A stretch of 64,000 bases of DNA from Epichloe hybrida (taxonomy: Eukaryota; Ascomycota; Sordariomycetes; Hypocreales; Clavicipitaceae): contig JAFEKR010000002.1 in the NCBI GenBank assembly GCA_019022495.1, forward strand, positions 5,642,001 to 5,706,000. The letters are read 5' to 3'. The position numbers and the translations under genes were made by a program. The notes beneath the pieces were generated by a model. That model saw only the letters and a program-made list of their open reading frames with translations. It made no database searches and was not told where the DNA came from. Positions 32,756 to 46,079 of the stretch are shown here, one piece after another (within the stretch, counting starts at the first letter, position 1; every line of letters begins with the position of its first letter).

Positions 32756-34762
32756 ATGATTCTCGCCCGCGTTCTTTGGCGGCTCCTTTTCCTGTGCACG
32801 CTTTGCGAGGCCCGCGGCAGTCCTCGCACAGCCAGACGGCAGTTCCTCCCCGTTTCTAGCGCCATATCATCAATATTTGGCGGTGATGGCCTCTTTCAGT
32901 CGTCCTTGGGCACCTTGGAGGGATTCTTTGGCAGCGACCAGGAGTTTGACTATGTGGTTGCTGGAGGTGGCACTGCCGGAAATGCCGTGGGATATCGCCT
33001 TGCCGAGGCAGGCTACAAAGTCGCAATCGTCGAAGCAGGAACATTTTTCGAGCTGTCCAAGCCTGCTCTCAGTACAACCCCAGGCTTGGACGTCTTGTTC
33101 GTGGGATCAGACAGGAGTGAGGCCCTATCGGCAGCAGACTGGAAGTTCGAGACGACACCTCAGCAGGGTGCGGCCAATCGCAAAGTACATTTCGCGCAAG
33201 GAAAATGCATCGGGGGCTCTTCAGCGTGGAACTTCATGATCCATCACAGATCCCCGACGGGCATGTACAATCAGTGGGCCGAGGCTGTGGGAGACGATAG
33301 CTACAAGTGAGTTTTTTTTCACGGGACAGGATGATAGTCGCAAAAGCTAATGCGGCATCCAAGGTTTGGCAGCTTCGAGAAATTTTACAAGAAATCCACC
33401 ACTTTCACACCCGCTGACAAGTCCAAGAGGTCTCCCGACACTTATTCGGACAGTGACGAGGGCGACTTCGCACCTCCCGGCAGGGGCGGACCTATTCAAG
33501 TCAGTTATTCCAATTTCGTCGCGCCTTGGTCCACCTGGTTGGAGAAGGGGTTCGCGGCCGTTGGGATCAAGAAGACCAGTGGCTTTGATCGTGGCGACCT
33601 TCTGGGTTATCACTATGCCCCGAGCACGATTCGTCAGTCGGACGCGACGCGCAGCTCTTCGGCAGAATACGTGTACTTGGCCAAGAAGAAGAACTTCAGC
33701 AACCTCAAGATCTTCACCGACACACAAGCTTCGAAAATAGAATTCGACAACGACAAGAAGGCGACCGGGGTGGAGGTGACTTCGGCAGCCGGTTCCAAGT
33801 ATACCCTCAAAGCCAAAAGGGAGGTCATCGTGAGCGCCGGAGCATTCAAGTCTCCCCAACTACTCATGCTGTCAGGCATAGGACCCGAACAGATTCTCAA
33901 CCAATTTAACATCCCCATCGTTGCCTCCCTGCCCGGGGTCGGTCAAAACATGTGGGATCATATATTCTTCGGGCCATCATATCCCGTCAAGGTCAAGACC
34001 ATCGCCAGTCTTCTGTACAATCCGGCTGATTTGATTTCCGCCGGCAGGAAGTACCTCTTCTCGCACGATGGAATCCTGAGCTCCAACGGGATCGAGATCC
34101 TCGGGTGGGAGAAGATGCCCTCTCCATATCGGGACTCCTTGTCGTCCACGACCAAGGACGATCTGAAGCGATTCTCGGATGATTGGCCCGAGACCGAGTT
34201 CCTCGGCGCCAACGGCTACACAGGCACGTTCTCATCACTGCTGAAGCAGCCCGATGACGGCAGGCAATATGCCACGATCCTCGGGGCTTTGGTCTCGCCC
34301 CTGTCAAGAGGAAACGTCACCATCTCATCGACAAACGTCGGCGATCAACCGCTGATCAACCCCAACTGGCTGACAGCCAAAGCGGATCAAGAAGACGCAG
34401 TCGCGCTGTTCAAGCGCATGCGAGACATTTGGAGCACATCTGCGGTGCAGACCATCGTGGATGGTCCGGAGTACTACCCTGGCAGGGACGTAGAAACAGA
34501 CGAGCAGATCCTGGACTATGTGCAGAAGAACCTGATGACCGTGTGGCACCCCTCTTGTACCTGCAAGATGGGGAAAAGGGAGGATGCCATGGCCGTGGTT
34601 GACAGTCAAGCCCGAGTATATGGCGTCAAAGGTCTCCGGGTGGTGGATGCGAGCGCGTTCCCGATGCTTTTGCCAGGACATCCCTCTGCGACGATATATG
34701 CATTGGCTGAGAAAATTGCAGATAGTATCATACAAGGGGGGGAAGGGGGGAAGATGATTTGA
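32756..34762 (+). CDS. Secreted GMC (glucose-methanol-choline) family oxidoreductase
   Basis: Exons 32756-33306 and 33364-34762 (57-bp intron, GTGAGT...AAG) join in phase to 649 aa. The N terminus is a signal peptide (hydrophobic core L-L-F-L-C-T-L-C, then E-A-R-G). The FAD-binding G-G-G-T-A-G lies at about 70-75 with the usual V-E-A-G acidic end. C-I-G-G-S-S-A-W-N-F is the GMC signature. The catalytic His is in W-H-P-S-C-T (about 578), with the second family residue near G-H-P-S-A (about 623). The C-terminal tail is Gly/Lys-rich. Members oxidise alcohols, sugars or aryl alcohols, and the oxidases make H2O2. Oxidase versus dehydrogenase and substrate cannot be decided from sequence. Convergent with the heme-thiolate peroxidase gene. 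Confidence 0.92.
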
Positions 34763-35492
34763 CAGTTTTCAGGCGAGCTTACATAATATGGGCAACTTTC
34801 TTGTTGGAACACGCATGGTATTATTAATCAATTGCTTCGTGCGGCTTCAATTGCAGGCCTGCCTGCGCGGGCCGACCGCAGCCGCGATCGCGACCGTTCT
34901 TATCACGTGGTTGCCTCCTTTCTAGCCTTTTTTTTTTCAATTTCTTAGATAGACCCGATCAAATAGTTTACATGAATGAGGTAGGATCATGTCCATGTAT
35001 ACAGTGTGTTCCCAACACTTTTGCATAAATCTATTTACCAGCCCTTGCGAACAAGTGTTTGGTCATCTTTTTTTTTTTTTTGTCATAAATTGGGCAGTAA
35101 CGTTATTGCTTAATCTAGTTTTGACTGCACCGGCTTTATGAAGTCAGTTACGAGTCACTGTGAAGGCTGACAAGCAAAATATAGCATCCCGATTCCTGGC
35201 TGACCACTTCCGTTTTACTGATTTCTAATACTTCCTTTCTCATTGGATGTGGCCCATTCATCGCATTTGTGGTGAGAAAGTTTATATCGGTATGCGTTCG
35301 TTTACTATCAACCTATCGAGTAGTTTTTTTCTCGTCTCCAAAAAAAAAAAAAACATCTGCGGTATAATTCATCATTCAAACGCGTCTCATCGTCGGTCTC
35401 TCTCTCGTACAAGGTCGTCAAGCGGGAGGTATGCATTATCCTCGTACTCGACCCAATAATTACAATCTCGACCACCCGATAGAATGCGACAA
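34763..35492. other. Convergent spacer between GMC gene and heme-thiolate peroxidase
   Basis: 730 bp, AT-richer than its neighbours, with several A/T homopolymer runs (for example near 34,930, 35,070 and 35,340). No gene seen. Confidence 0.45.
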
Positions 35493-36838
35493 TCACTTTC
35501 CCTTGGTGGACTCTTGCTCGTCTGGCGAGAGGCCCGCGGCCGCTACATTCCAAAACATCTGCTCGTCCATCTTGTGATCATTCTCCTCCAGATACTTGTG
35601 GGCTGCCCGCAAGAACTTTGATTTATGTCCGAGCCCTTCGAGCTGCCCGCTTATGCTGCTCAGAATGGTGGTGACCTGTTTTGGGATGGGGAGCACAGCG
35701 CCCAGTACATCCTAAAAAAAAAAGAAGGAGAAAATTAGTCAGGTTTTTTTTTTTTTTTTTTTGCCCCCGATGATGTACGGGTGGGTGTCTGTCTCGATGG
35801 CTTACCAGGGGAGTGCCTAAAGCTACTCCGGCAACATCTTTGAGCAAATTCGGGTCTGAAGCAAGGGCGATGACGCCGACCGCAACAGTAGTAAAGACAT
35901 TGTTGGTCTCGGGGGTAGGTCTCCAGCCAAGATGCGTAGGCAATCTCTCGTCTTCGAAGATACTTCTCAAGTACTCGGTCTTGACGTTGCCGAGTCCGAA
36001 AGTGAGAGCCTTGTAAAGCCCTTCGGGGGTTCCAAACGAATCTTTCAGACCGTCGGCGGTCATGGACCTCCCGCTCAGAGGGTTGAGAGACGGTGTCGAG
36101 AGCGCAGACAATATCATGCCCATCTCGATGCCCCCGAACGCTGCCGCCCTCGGCCCGTAGTTTGTCTTGGGGTTGAGCTTCCTCTGGTTCGCGATCCTCG
36201 CGGCCTTGGCGTTGCCGAGGTTGATGGGAGTCACCGTGTCCGACTGGTTGAGCACTTTCAGCGCCACGTCCCAGAGCTCCGGGTTGAATTTGTTGTTGTT
36301 CCCGACCGCCTCGTCGTTTCTGGAGATGCTGCAGTCGTGCTCAATCAGGAAGAGGTGGTTGCGCAGGTCTTCCAGGTCGAAGCCGAGCGTGAGAGGGTTG
36401 TGCGACGAGACGAGTCCTATTGCTGCCACGAGAGCGCTCGTTTCCGGGGAAGTTCCCAGTCCCTCCAGGGCCGCGGCGACGATATTGACGAAGTTGACGT
36501 TTCGGCCGTTGTGGGGAATGAAGCCATGGTTGGCGAGGGTGTTGAGTCCTGGACATGGACTCCGGGCTGGGATTTCATCAGCTATTGGATTTTTCTTGAT
36601 ATTTGGCAACCACCACCCACCCCCCCTCGAATCATCCCCTTCGAATCATCCCCTTCGAATCATCCCCTCGAATCGTCCCCTCGAATCGTCTTTACTCACA
36701 GTCGTTGGGCCCGGGTGCTTGATAATTGAACAATCTTTGGTCCATGGCCGCATCTGCTTCCGTTTGGGCCGTCGCTGCATCATCGGCCCGAGCAGTGACC
36801 ATGAGCGCAGAGGCGAGGACGGCTCGCAAGGTGACCAT
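35493..36838 (-). CDS. Secreted heme-thiolate peroxidase (chloroperoxidase/unspecific peroxygenase family)
   Basis: Exons 36838-36700, 36566-35806 and 35711-35493 join in phase to 372 aa. A signal peptide (M-V-T-L-R-A-V-L-A-S-A-L-M-V-T-A-R-A) is followed by S-P-C-P-G-L-N-T-L-A-N-H-G. The Cys of P-C-P (about 51) is the axial heme ligand. The acid-base motif E-H-D-x-S (about 122-126) follows. Both define the Peroxidase_2 family. The length fits the longer ascomycete members. Such enzymes use H2O2 to halogenate or oxygenate substrates outside the cell. The first intron (133 bp) contains a 13-14-bp tandem repeat; the second has T- and A-runs. The first splice completes S-R-S-P-C-P, which supports it. 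Confidence 0.92.
36627..36690. repeat. 13-14-bp tandem repeat inside an intron
   Basis: About 4.8 units of TCGAATCATCCCCT / TCGAATCGTCCCC in a row, wholly within the first intron of the heme-thiolate peroxidase gene. Confidence 0.9.
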
Positions 36839-37488
36839 TGTGATGATGATCTTGATGTATTTTTTTGTTTGGATTGTTCTTTGGAGACGGCGAGCGAATC
36901 TTTGACGAAGCGGGGAGCATCTCACAACCGCCTCTTATACTAGAAAGCAGGATTTCTTCTGCTTCTTAGCTCAATCGACAAATCGACAATGGATAGAATG
37001 TGCCAGGAGGCGAGGAATGCTCTCATTGACGTAGAGCGGCTGTCCAGTTGCCATGTAACGCTCTGCCCAGCCGCATATCATTCCATGTGCCCGCGCCCCC
37101 TGGAAGCAACCACGAGAGCACAGCTCAAACGAGCCACGTTCATTGTCTGTGAGTCAATCCTACCCATGGCGGTGGCACGCGATCCAAGGTTCGCCCTGGC
37201 AGCGCTTGTCTTGGATCTGTACTCAGTTGCGCGTTCTTGTGTCAGCGATGTGGCAAATCGAGACATCAGCAACCATCACTGCTGGAATGTGCTCCATCAT
37301 ACCCCATCATACCTCCTGCAGTCATCAATCATATCGGCCACATGTTCGAGATAAAAAAAATGATATCAAACACCCGAGGCCTGAGTAGAATTCACTACGT
37401 CTGCAAATTCTTCCGCGTTTCACCGTAACGCCCATCGCACCTTTCTGCCCTGTCACCTGTGCATTCTATTAACATGGTCGCCGAGAAT
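36839..37488. other. Spacer upstream of the heme-thiolate peroxidase gene
   Basis: 650 bp, no supported gene. Should hold the peroxidase promoter and the 3' end of the next minus-strand gene. Confidence 0.4.
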
Positions 37489-38612
37489 CTATTTCTTAAC
37501 AATTCGTGTAAAGAATCTTCGCATCCTGCTCTGCTCCTCACTCTTGCACCCGCCGTCACCCCTATCTGTGCTCTTATTGCCACCATGTTTCTCATCATTT
37601 CCGGGTTCGTTACCTTCATTACCCCTCCCCATCTCTTCTTTCGCGTCAAGCTGTGTGGTATTGTCATGCATGACTTGGTTTGCGAATGAGACTGTACCCT
37701 CCTCCTGCAGAGACTCGCCGTCCTCTGGCCGTGCCTCCAGGCTTTGACTATCCACAAAAAGGTCCATCACATTGCCTGGACCTTTGAGTCTCTCGTACAC
37801 GGCTAAAGTGGTGCCGAATTCCTTCTGTGCTCCGACCTTGATGGCATCCAACAGTTGCAACGCATACGTTTGGCAATTGTTGGTGATTAGATTGTATGCC
37901 GGTTGCCGTTCACGTATGGATTGAATGACGGACTCTCCTGTGTCGATTTTAGTACAGGTAGCATGAAGACTTCTGCATTACTAGTGAGAGAGGGGGGAGG
38001 GTGGGATTTGCTCACCAGCCCGCCGCGTTGCATCATCGTTGAATCGTGTCTCGCCGACCCTGAATGTCCTCCACTCTTCACGATTGATCTTCTCGTTGGT
38101 GTAAATGACATCAAAGTTCTCGTCCTTGTGGCGTCTCTTGCTGTCAGCCAAGACTTGGGGGGGGGTGTTGGGTGTCATTCATATGTCGACTCGCGCGGGG
38201 CATCAACTTTGAAACTCACCATCCACAATTGATGGGCGTAATCGCCGACAAGAACAGCCCAGTGCTGAGTAGGATCCGGATACTTGTGAATCTTATCCGT
38301 GATCATCTTGCCCAGCCCCGTCTGCTCGGCAAACCATTTCCCGGCCAGGCCGCCGACCGGGTGCCATCCCACCTCGACGGGTCGAGGCTCTCCGTCAAGA
38401 CTGGGTTCGGTTACCGGAACGGCATTCGGCTGGCCGCCCAGGCCGACAGCGTGCTTCAGGGCAAGTTCGCCCTTGGTCAGGTTCTTCTTCCTGCAATCGC
38501 ACTTGGGAGTCAGTCGGAGTTGCGTTACGGATTTTGCGTTGCATGCCCTTCTCTCTGTGTTGATTGTTTGGGCGGGGCCGTCGCCTGGGCAAGCCCGGTC
38601 CGGTTGAGACAT
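37489..38612 (-). CDS. Permuted papain-like (LRAT/PPPDE-like) hypothetical protein
   Basis: Exons 38612-38220, 38136-38016 and 37937-37489 join in phase to 320 aa. Two features suggest a circularly permuted papain-like fold (LRAT, PPPDE and NlpC/P60-like groups). A conserved His lies in Q-H-W-A-V-L-V-G-D (about 117), with another at 127. It is followed, after a stretch containing I-Y-T-N-E...F-x-V-G-E-T-x-F-N-D, by a Cys in N-N-C-Q-T-Y-A-L-Q-L-L-D (about 193). The third exon's splice creates Y-N-L-I-T-N-N-C in frame. The tail is acidic then basic and probably disordered. Similar proteins are common in ascomycetes, usually as hypothetical. The only in-frame ATG is at 38612, but the first 45 residues look less conserved, so the start is uncertain. 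Thioesterase, acyltransferase or deubiquitinase activity is possible but unproven. Confidence 0.7.
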
Positions 38613-39172
38613 GAGACAAGAAGATGACGGACAGAGCAGCAGGAGGTCGTAGAATGAGGGCAGACAAGGCTAGACGCGAAAAACCAGGGCGATGAATGAC
38701 TTATTACTAGGCCAGACACTTGATCATGGCACGGAGTCTGGCCTGTCTGGTGGCGCAAGCGGTCCCCAACTTGCAAACCCCAAACAGGAATCGACAAGTA
38801 CAGCCGACACCGAGTGGCGCTGCCCGTCGATTTTGGCGCACGGTTGGCAATCAATTCTGGCTTTTGCCCGTCTCGCGAGATTATAATCCGTACATCGTCG
38901 TATGAATGTACCTTGGAAGAATATATTTTTCCTTTTTTTTTTTTTTTCAACACTAGTTCCAGAAGAGGGTCTCGCAAATATGTACATCGTTCATTTTTCT
39001 TTCTCATACCGAGTAGCATCGGTCTGGCTTTTTTTGTCGGAGCTGACCAACCACCCCTGTCTGCCGATCGCACTGTCTTATCGATAAGAACTTAAATTTT
39101 TTCCGCCCCACCTATTACCTGACTTTTCCGACTGCAAATCTTTGATCATTTCCTCCCAGCCAAGAATAATAA
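38613..39172. promoter_or_regulatory. Divergent promoter region upstream of DBP3
   Basis: 560 bp between two divergent starts. T-rich runs (38,932-38,947) and an AATCCGTAC motif are present. No gene. Confidence 0.4.
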
Positions 39173-41138
<1,966 letters not shown>

Positions 41139-41381
41139 GTAGTGTATTCTTCACCTCTCCATACATGCCCGGTCTGAGTATCACATGTCCATATGTTTTA
41201 CATAATCTACAATCGTGGGGGGCGTTTTTTTTTTTTTTTCGAATTGCGTAGCGTAGGCTTCTTCATTATCGAGCAGAGTTTCGGCCAATTATAGAATGAA
41301 TACACTCGGAAAAGAATCGTCTCTCTAGTAAGATTCTGCACGCTCAGTCAGCTTGAGGGTTTTAGGGATGTTAAACGGGGG

Positions 41382-43074
41382 TCAGTAGACACGTCGGAAA
41401 AGTATAACATACATTGCGATTAACAGCGGAACAGCATACGCTACGATTTCAGCCAGTGTTGCAAACGGATCCAAAGCGCCCCTCTCGAGCACATGCAGCT
41501 GACGCAACACCACCAGCGTCGACAGCGCCAGTGTGACCGTGCCGCCGGGGATGAGAGACATTAACGAAAGGTCGGCCTTGTTCTTCCGGAAGTATGCTCG
41601 GATGAACGCAAAGCTCCAAACGATGCGACAAAACATGTTGAAGACGTTGGCGAGAACCAAGCCTGGTGCTCCCAATGCAAACACGTGCATGAGAACAAAC
41701 GCCGACGCGGCAAAAGCAAGTGAAAATGCTCCCATCCAGAACGATTGCCTGTGAACATCTGCTTCCGATGCCACAGAGGCAACAAACGACTCGGTGATGC
41801 CGTTCAATGCGAGGAACGGGATGTAAAAGCAGTACACTCCCAGCACATGACCCGCCCCATCTGATGCCCAGCGCCGACCGGCCACGATGGCGATCAACGA
41901 AGGGGAAGCGAATGGGCCAAGAGCCACGACCACGGCGGAGAGGATAATGTACAGTCTTGTCAGGGCCTGGAAACTCTGCCTTGCCTCTTCCACCTGAGCC
42001 GAGGGTGTTTTCGCCTTCTTCTTGGCTGCAGCAGCAGCAGCAGAAGAAGAGGAGGAGGAGGAGGAGGAGGAGGAGGAGGAGGAGGACGTCGACAGCAAAC
42101 TCGAGAAGTAGCTGCGGCTGCTCTCCTCGACAGGTTGAAACAGCAGCCTGGCAATGAGACCCCCATAGTTATTGGCAAGAGCGTAGTTCCCCTGGATTTC
42201 AGGCGTAGAGAAGAGCGAGATGAGGAACGTGTCACCCTGTGTCAAGAGGTGCTTGGCAACGCTTTGAGCCATCATGCTGCCCGCAAGTCTCACGGTCGGC
42301 CTGTACAGGTATGAGGCGATGAAGTCGCCATCTGCGGAAACGGGGCGGGGGACAAGGGAAAACCCGCACGACGATGCCAGACCGTACCCAGAGACCAGGT
42401 AGACTACCAGCAATGCCGTGCCGTACGTCAACTGTCCGAGTGCAAAGGGCAGGAGTCCCATGCTCCTGTCGCGCGGGGAAGCCCAGACAGCAGATCCAAC
42501 CACGACGAGACATCTCAAGAAAGTAGCCAGTGACTCTGCCGTGGCGCGGGTGCCAAACTCCAGCCTCGTCTGCATGAGGACAAAGCACGGCTCAGAGAGG
42601 AGCTCAACGACCGACGCCGCCCCGTACAGGCACAACGACGTCGCGAGATGCGGCGTCTGACGATTCGCATCACTGACATGCGCGAGACAGCCGACCCAGG
42701 GCGACGCTCACGAAGACGCCAATGGCTATGGCGACGAAGCCCAGATTCACAATGGCCTGGTCGTTGCGGCCCGGCGCGAGACCAGACCGCCGATTCCCCT
42801 GCCGCTGGATGGCGACTCGCAGGCTCTCGCGAGAGAAGAACAGAACGGAAAGGTAGTACACTTCGAGCTGTGTAGAGAGGCCAAGCAGTGGAGCTGTCAG
42901 GAACCGAAGGAGCAGTTGGTTGGCGGCAAAGGTGACGAGACGGGATATGATTTGGAGGAGGATCAGGAGCGAGGCGCCCTTGACCATGGACGGGGGAGGA
43001 GACTGCTGCTTGTCCTGGGGTGACGGTGGGCTTGGTGAGGCGAACGCATCGTCGGGAGCTTGAGACGTCGCCAT
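41382..43074 (-). CDS. RFT1: Rft1-type ER membrane protein, reading frame broken or with an unusual intron
   Basis: Two overlapping-family frames make Rft1, the multi-pass ER protein linked to flipping of the Man5GlcNAc2-dolichol glycan precursor. The N-terminal part starts at 43074 (Ser/Pro-rich leader, then [11 protein letters not shown]) and runs to a stop at 42670. The remainder ([11 protein letters not shown], then about 10 helices) is in another frame to 41382. A 55-bp GTGAGC...CAG intron (42711-42657) would join them in phase (545 aa), but it removes the end of a helix and loop that homologs keep. A single extra base in a GGG run near 42,697 explains it better (about 563 aa). A Ser17-Ala6 run encoded by a GAG/GCA trinucleotide repeat (about 42,027-42,087) sits in a loop. 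Convergent with DBP3. Confidence 0.88.
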
Positions 43075-43574
43075 CGTGAGCTCTCGAGGTGATTATGAGC
43101 TGATGTGTGATGGGGTCTGCTTCTGCGTGTAGATTTCTTGACTTGAACGGACCGCCTCTGTTATCACGGTCTGTTATCACGGGCCGGTGTTGTGAGCCTG
43201 GCAGCTGGCAGCAGGCAGCTGGCAGCTTTGGTGAGTGTGGCTACCCTACATTCGGCTCGATGAAAAGAGGAATTGAATGTTCCTTTTCGTTGACCAGGCT
43301 GTCATGACATGATTGGATGCATTTGCCCAGGGTGGTGGATCACTTGGTGGTGGCCTCTTCTTTCCCCGGGTGCCCAAGTTGCTGCAGAATCATCAGGGAA
43401 TCATCAGGGAACCAACCAACACACCCCATCCATCCCGTGAGTCGGTTCATTGTCTCAGACGCCGCTGCAGTGTGAAAGGGGCTCGTCCCCAGATCCCTGC
43501 CCGTACCAAACGCCTTCTGGACCAGCTGCGACACGGCGAGAGAAGATGGACTCACTTTGTTGTTGATGGCCGTG
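43075..43574. other. Spacer upstream of RFT1
   Basis: 500 bp; a GCAGCTGGCAGC-type short repeat lies at 43,199-43,227. No gene supported. Confidence 0.4.
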
Positions 43575-44021
43575 TCACTGGTGTGTGTGATGAGATGATT
43601 CGAGCACATCTGCGCGCCGCCGTCGTCCCGTCGTCAAGAAACCATCACCATCACGCTCGTCTGTGGGGTTGGCTTCGGCGGCTCTCTTTACGGAGTAGCT
43701 TCTCTTCTTCTTCCAAGTCTGCTGCTTTTCTTTTGCATCTTTGAAGAGTGCGCGAACCAGCCCATCCACATACGGTTTATTTCCTCCCTCTCTTGTCACG
43801 TCGTACAGAATACTGGAACATGGATTGACGTCTTCAAACTTGACATGGGCGCCGTGTTGGATACTTAAGCAGGCCTGGACCCCCGTGTTCTCTTCCTCTA
43901 GTTCTTCTTCTAGGGAAGCCTCGTCGACCTGAGCCCGGTTGGTTTCAAGCGGTCGAGTCGCAATCGTGATGCACGGTCCAAAGAATTTACTCTTCAGGTT
44001 CATGTCAAAAACCTTTTCCAT
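43575..44021 (-). CDS. Hypothetical protein, 148 aa
   Basis: The minus-strand ATG at 44021 follows an in-frame TAG and opens a 148-residue frame with codon use like neighbouring genes in its first 100 residues. That part contains K-S-K-F-F-G-P-C-I-T-I-A-T-R-P, a Glu-rich segment, and S-I-L-Y-D-V-T-R-E-G-G. The tail is basic and His-rich and may be read through an unrecognised intron. No family, signal peptide or membrane segment recognised. It sits 166 bp from the divergent RGS gene. It could be a real small gene or a chance frame. Confidence 0.45.
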   Translation of the reverse strand: MEKVFDMNLKSKFFGPCITIATRPLETNRAQVDEASLEEELEEENTGVQACLSIQHGAHVKFEDVNPCSSILYDVTREGGNKPYVDGLVRALFKDAKEKQQTWKKKRSYSVKRAAEANPTDERDGDGFLTTGRRRRADVLESSHHTHQ

Positions 44022-44187
44022 CTAGAGCACGACTGCCAGAAGACGTCTCCGGCCGGCCCCTTCACTTGATTCTGCTCTGTTTCCGAGTTCACAGGCCACC
44101 GTTGACGTGCTGCTCCTGCCCCTTCCTGGTCACCACAATCTTTCTTACGCCATTTATTTTGTTTTTGTCTTGTCTTGTCTTCTCACC

Positions 44188-46079
44188 ATGGGCTCCGAAC
44201 TCGGTGCTACGGCGAATTCTAAAGCGCAGGTCAATCTCGACCGCGTCGGCATTTGGTGGACGTGTTGGGCGAGTATATGGACTTTCCTCCTCACAAGCGG
44301 CATGGTATACCTCTTCCGCCAACGAAACTCGCAAGTTCTCCGAATTCGTGGCATCGGGCTCTCCCTGTCTGCCGTTGCGTTGCTCCACCTCTACTGGCTC
44401 TCGGTCCAGCTTGGATACGTCGTGGCCGCCATGGCCCCGGGCGAAGCTGAATATTGGATCATGGGGACACATCTACCTCTCGGCGTTGCCCTTTTCCATG
44501 CTTCCAACAGCCGATTCCTCTACGTGGCTCAGGCGCAACAGAAATACCTCGGTCGCCTGTCTGATGACCCGCCAGAAGCGGGACGCGGCTTAAGCCTCCT
44601 TGGGCGCTTCAAAAAACTAGACTACACTTCAAAGATGGTTCTCCTCGTTGGACTTGGAATGGGCTTTCAAGTAAGTGTTTCCTTGGTCTCGCCGGCTCAA
44701 AGGGATTACCTGACCGTGGGGAAACGCAAACCAGCTGTTTCTCACCATTCTCATGTATCTCATCTCGCGCAAGTTCCACCGCGGTTGGGGCGTGCCAGGA
44801 AGTGAGGTAAACGGCACTGAAATGGAGCAAAAGATGGACATGGGCCGAGGATGGGAATGGTGGCCCGGTATCTTCTGGCAATTCATCTGGGCATGGCTCG
44901 TTGCTCCTTGCATTCTTTGGAAATCCCGCTCCATCAACGACACTCATGGTTGGAGGATGCAGACCATTGGATGTGCCGTTGCCGGGTGAGTTTGTCACAC
45001 CATCGTGCCCTGTGTCTTGCATCTTTTCTCTGACTAGTTGTCTCAGCTTGCACGCAACTCCCATGTGGTTGATCGCCCTCTACGTTCCGGGGATGGAGCC
45101 CGTGAACAAGTACTTTGTACCCCCGCAATGGTATGTATAATAGAACATCTACGTCCTTGACCAAGTTCGATCGTAACACCATTCCAGGATTGCCATCTCA
45201 ATCTGGGTCCTCGAGATCCTGACGGTGTTTCTGCCCTGTTGGGAAGTCATGCGGGCCACCAACCTGCGCCAGGAGACACTTGATTCCATTGCGCAGTGTG
45301 AATACAACAACAATGAGGCCTCTGGATCAAGCGTCCAATCCCTCGATACCACTTTTCCCGTCGTCGACTCAGTACCGACTGGTCTGAAGTCTACATCCGC
45401 GTCAGTCAAGTCGACCGAATCCTACGAGAGCATCCTCACAATGAGGGCTCTCGAGTACGTTCTCGAGCGCAACCCGGCTCCTCTCCAAGAATTCTCATCA
45501 CTGCGGGACTTTTCCGGGGAGAATGTTGCTTTCCTCACCTGCGTGACGGAATGGAAAGCATCTCCCCCCCAAACTGCCAGCGACGGGATTAAAGACGACT
45601 CCACTCGACAGCAGCTTGTACGCGAGAGGTTCAATCGCGCTCTCCGCATCTACGCAGACTTCATCAGCACCAATGACGCCGAATTCCCCATCAACATCTC
45701 CTCCTCTGAGCTCAAGAAGCTGCAGAACGTTTTCGAGTCATCAGCTCGCATTCTCTACGGCAACAAGCGTGACGTGGATCCCGTCACCCCCTTCGACTTT
45801 GCCCGAGCGGCCCCCCAGTCGGCCGACACAAGCTTCGAAAAGGCCCCAAACGAAGACGACAAACCACTTGGGGCCCGCGTCCAGTCCTGGGGCGAGATTC
45901 CGGAATCCTTTGACGGAGCAGTGTTTGATGCAGCAGAGAAGCACATCAAGTACCTGGTTCTGACAAACACGTGGCCAAAGTTTGTCAAGGACCGCCGAAG
46001 CTTGGTTGGTGCGCAGAAGGCGTCGGAGTCGGGCAGATCAATCATTCAGATGGTTTGCAATCGCTCTGCTAAGAAGTAA
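44188..46079 (+). CDS. Multi-TM protein with C-terminal RGS domain
   Basis: Exons 44188-44670, 44735-44985, 45047-45130 and 45188-46079 join in phase to 569 aa. The N-terminal half (about residues 20-300) has about seven hydrophobic helices (for example [27 protein letters not shown]). The C-terminal half starts with a Ser/Thr linker and an RGS domain from about residue 355 (A-L-E-Y-V-L-E-R-N...[15 protein letters not shown]). An Ala/Pro/Asp-rich insert separates this from the last RGS helices ([10 protein letters not shown]...L). RGS proteins speed GTP hydrolysis by G-alpha. The 7-TM plus RGS layout occurs in several ascomycete regulators of growth, sporulation and virulence. Ligand and partner G-alpha are unknown. 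Confidence 0.9.

Noticed and set aside
36839..36925. Longer N terminus for the heme-thiolate peroxidase
   Set aside because: It begins with GTG, and the ATG at 36838 directly starts a signal peptide.
38461..38520. Extra 38-bp intron near the start of the permuted papain-like gene
   Set aside because: Shorter than fungal introns normally are, and the frame is open without it.
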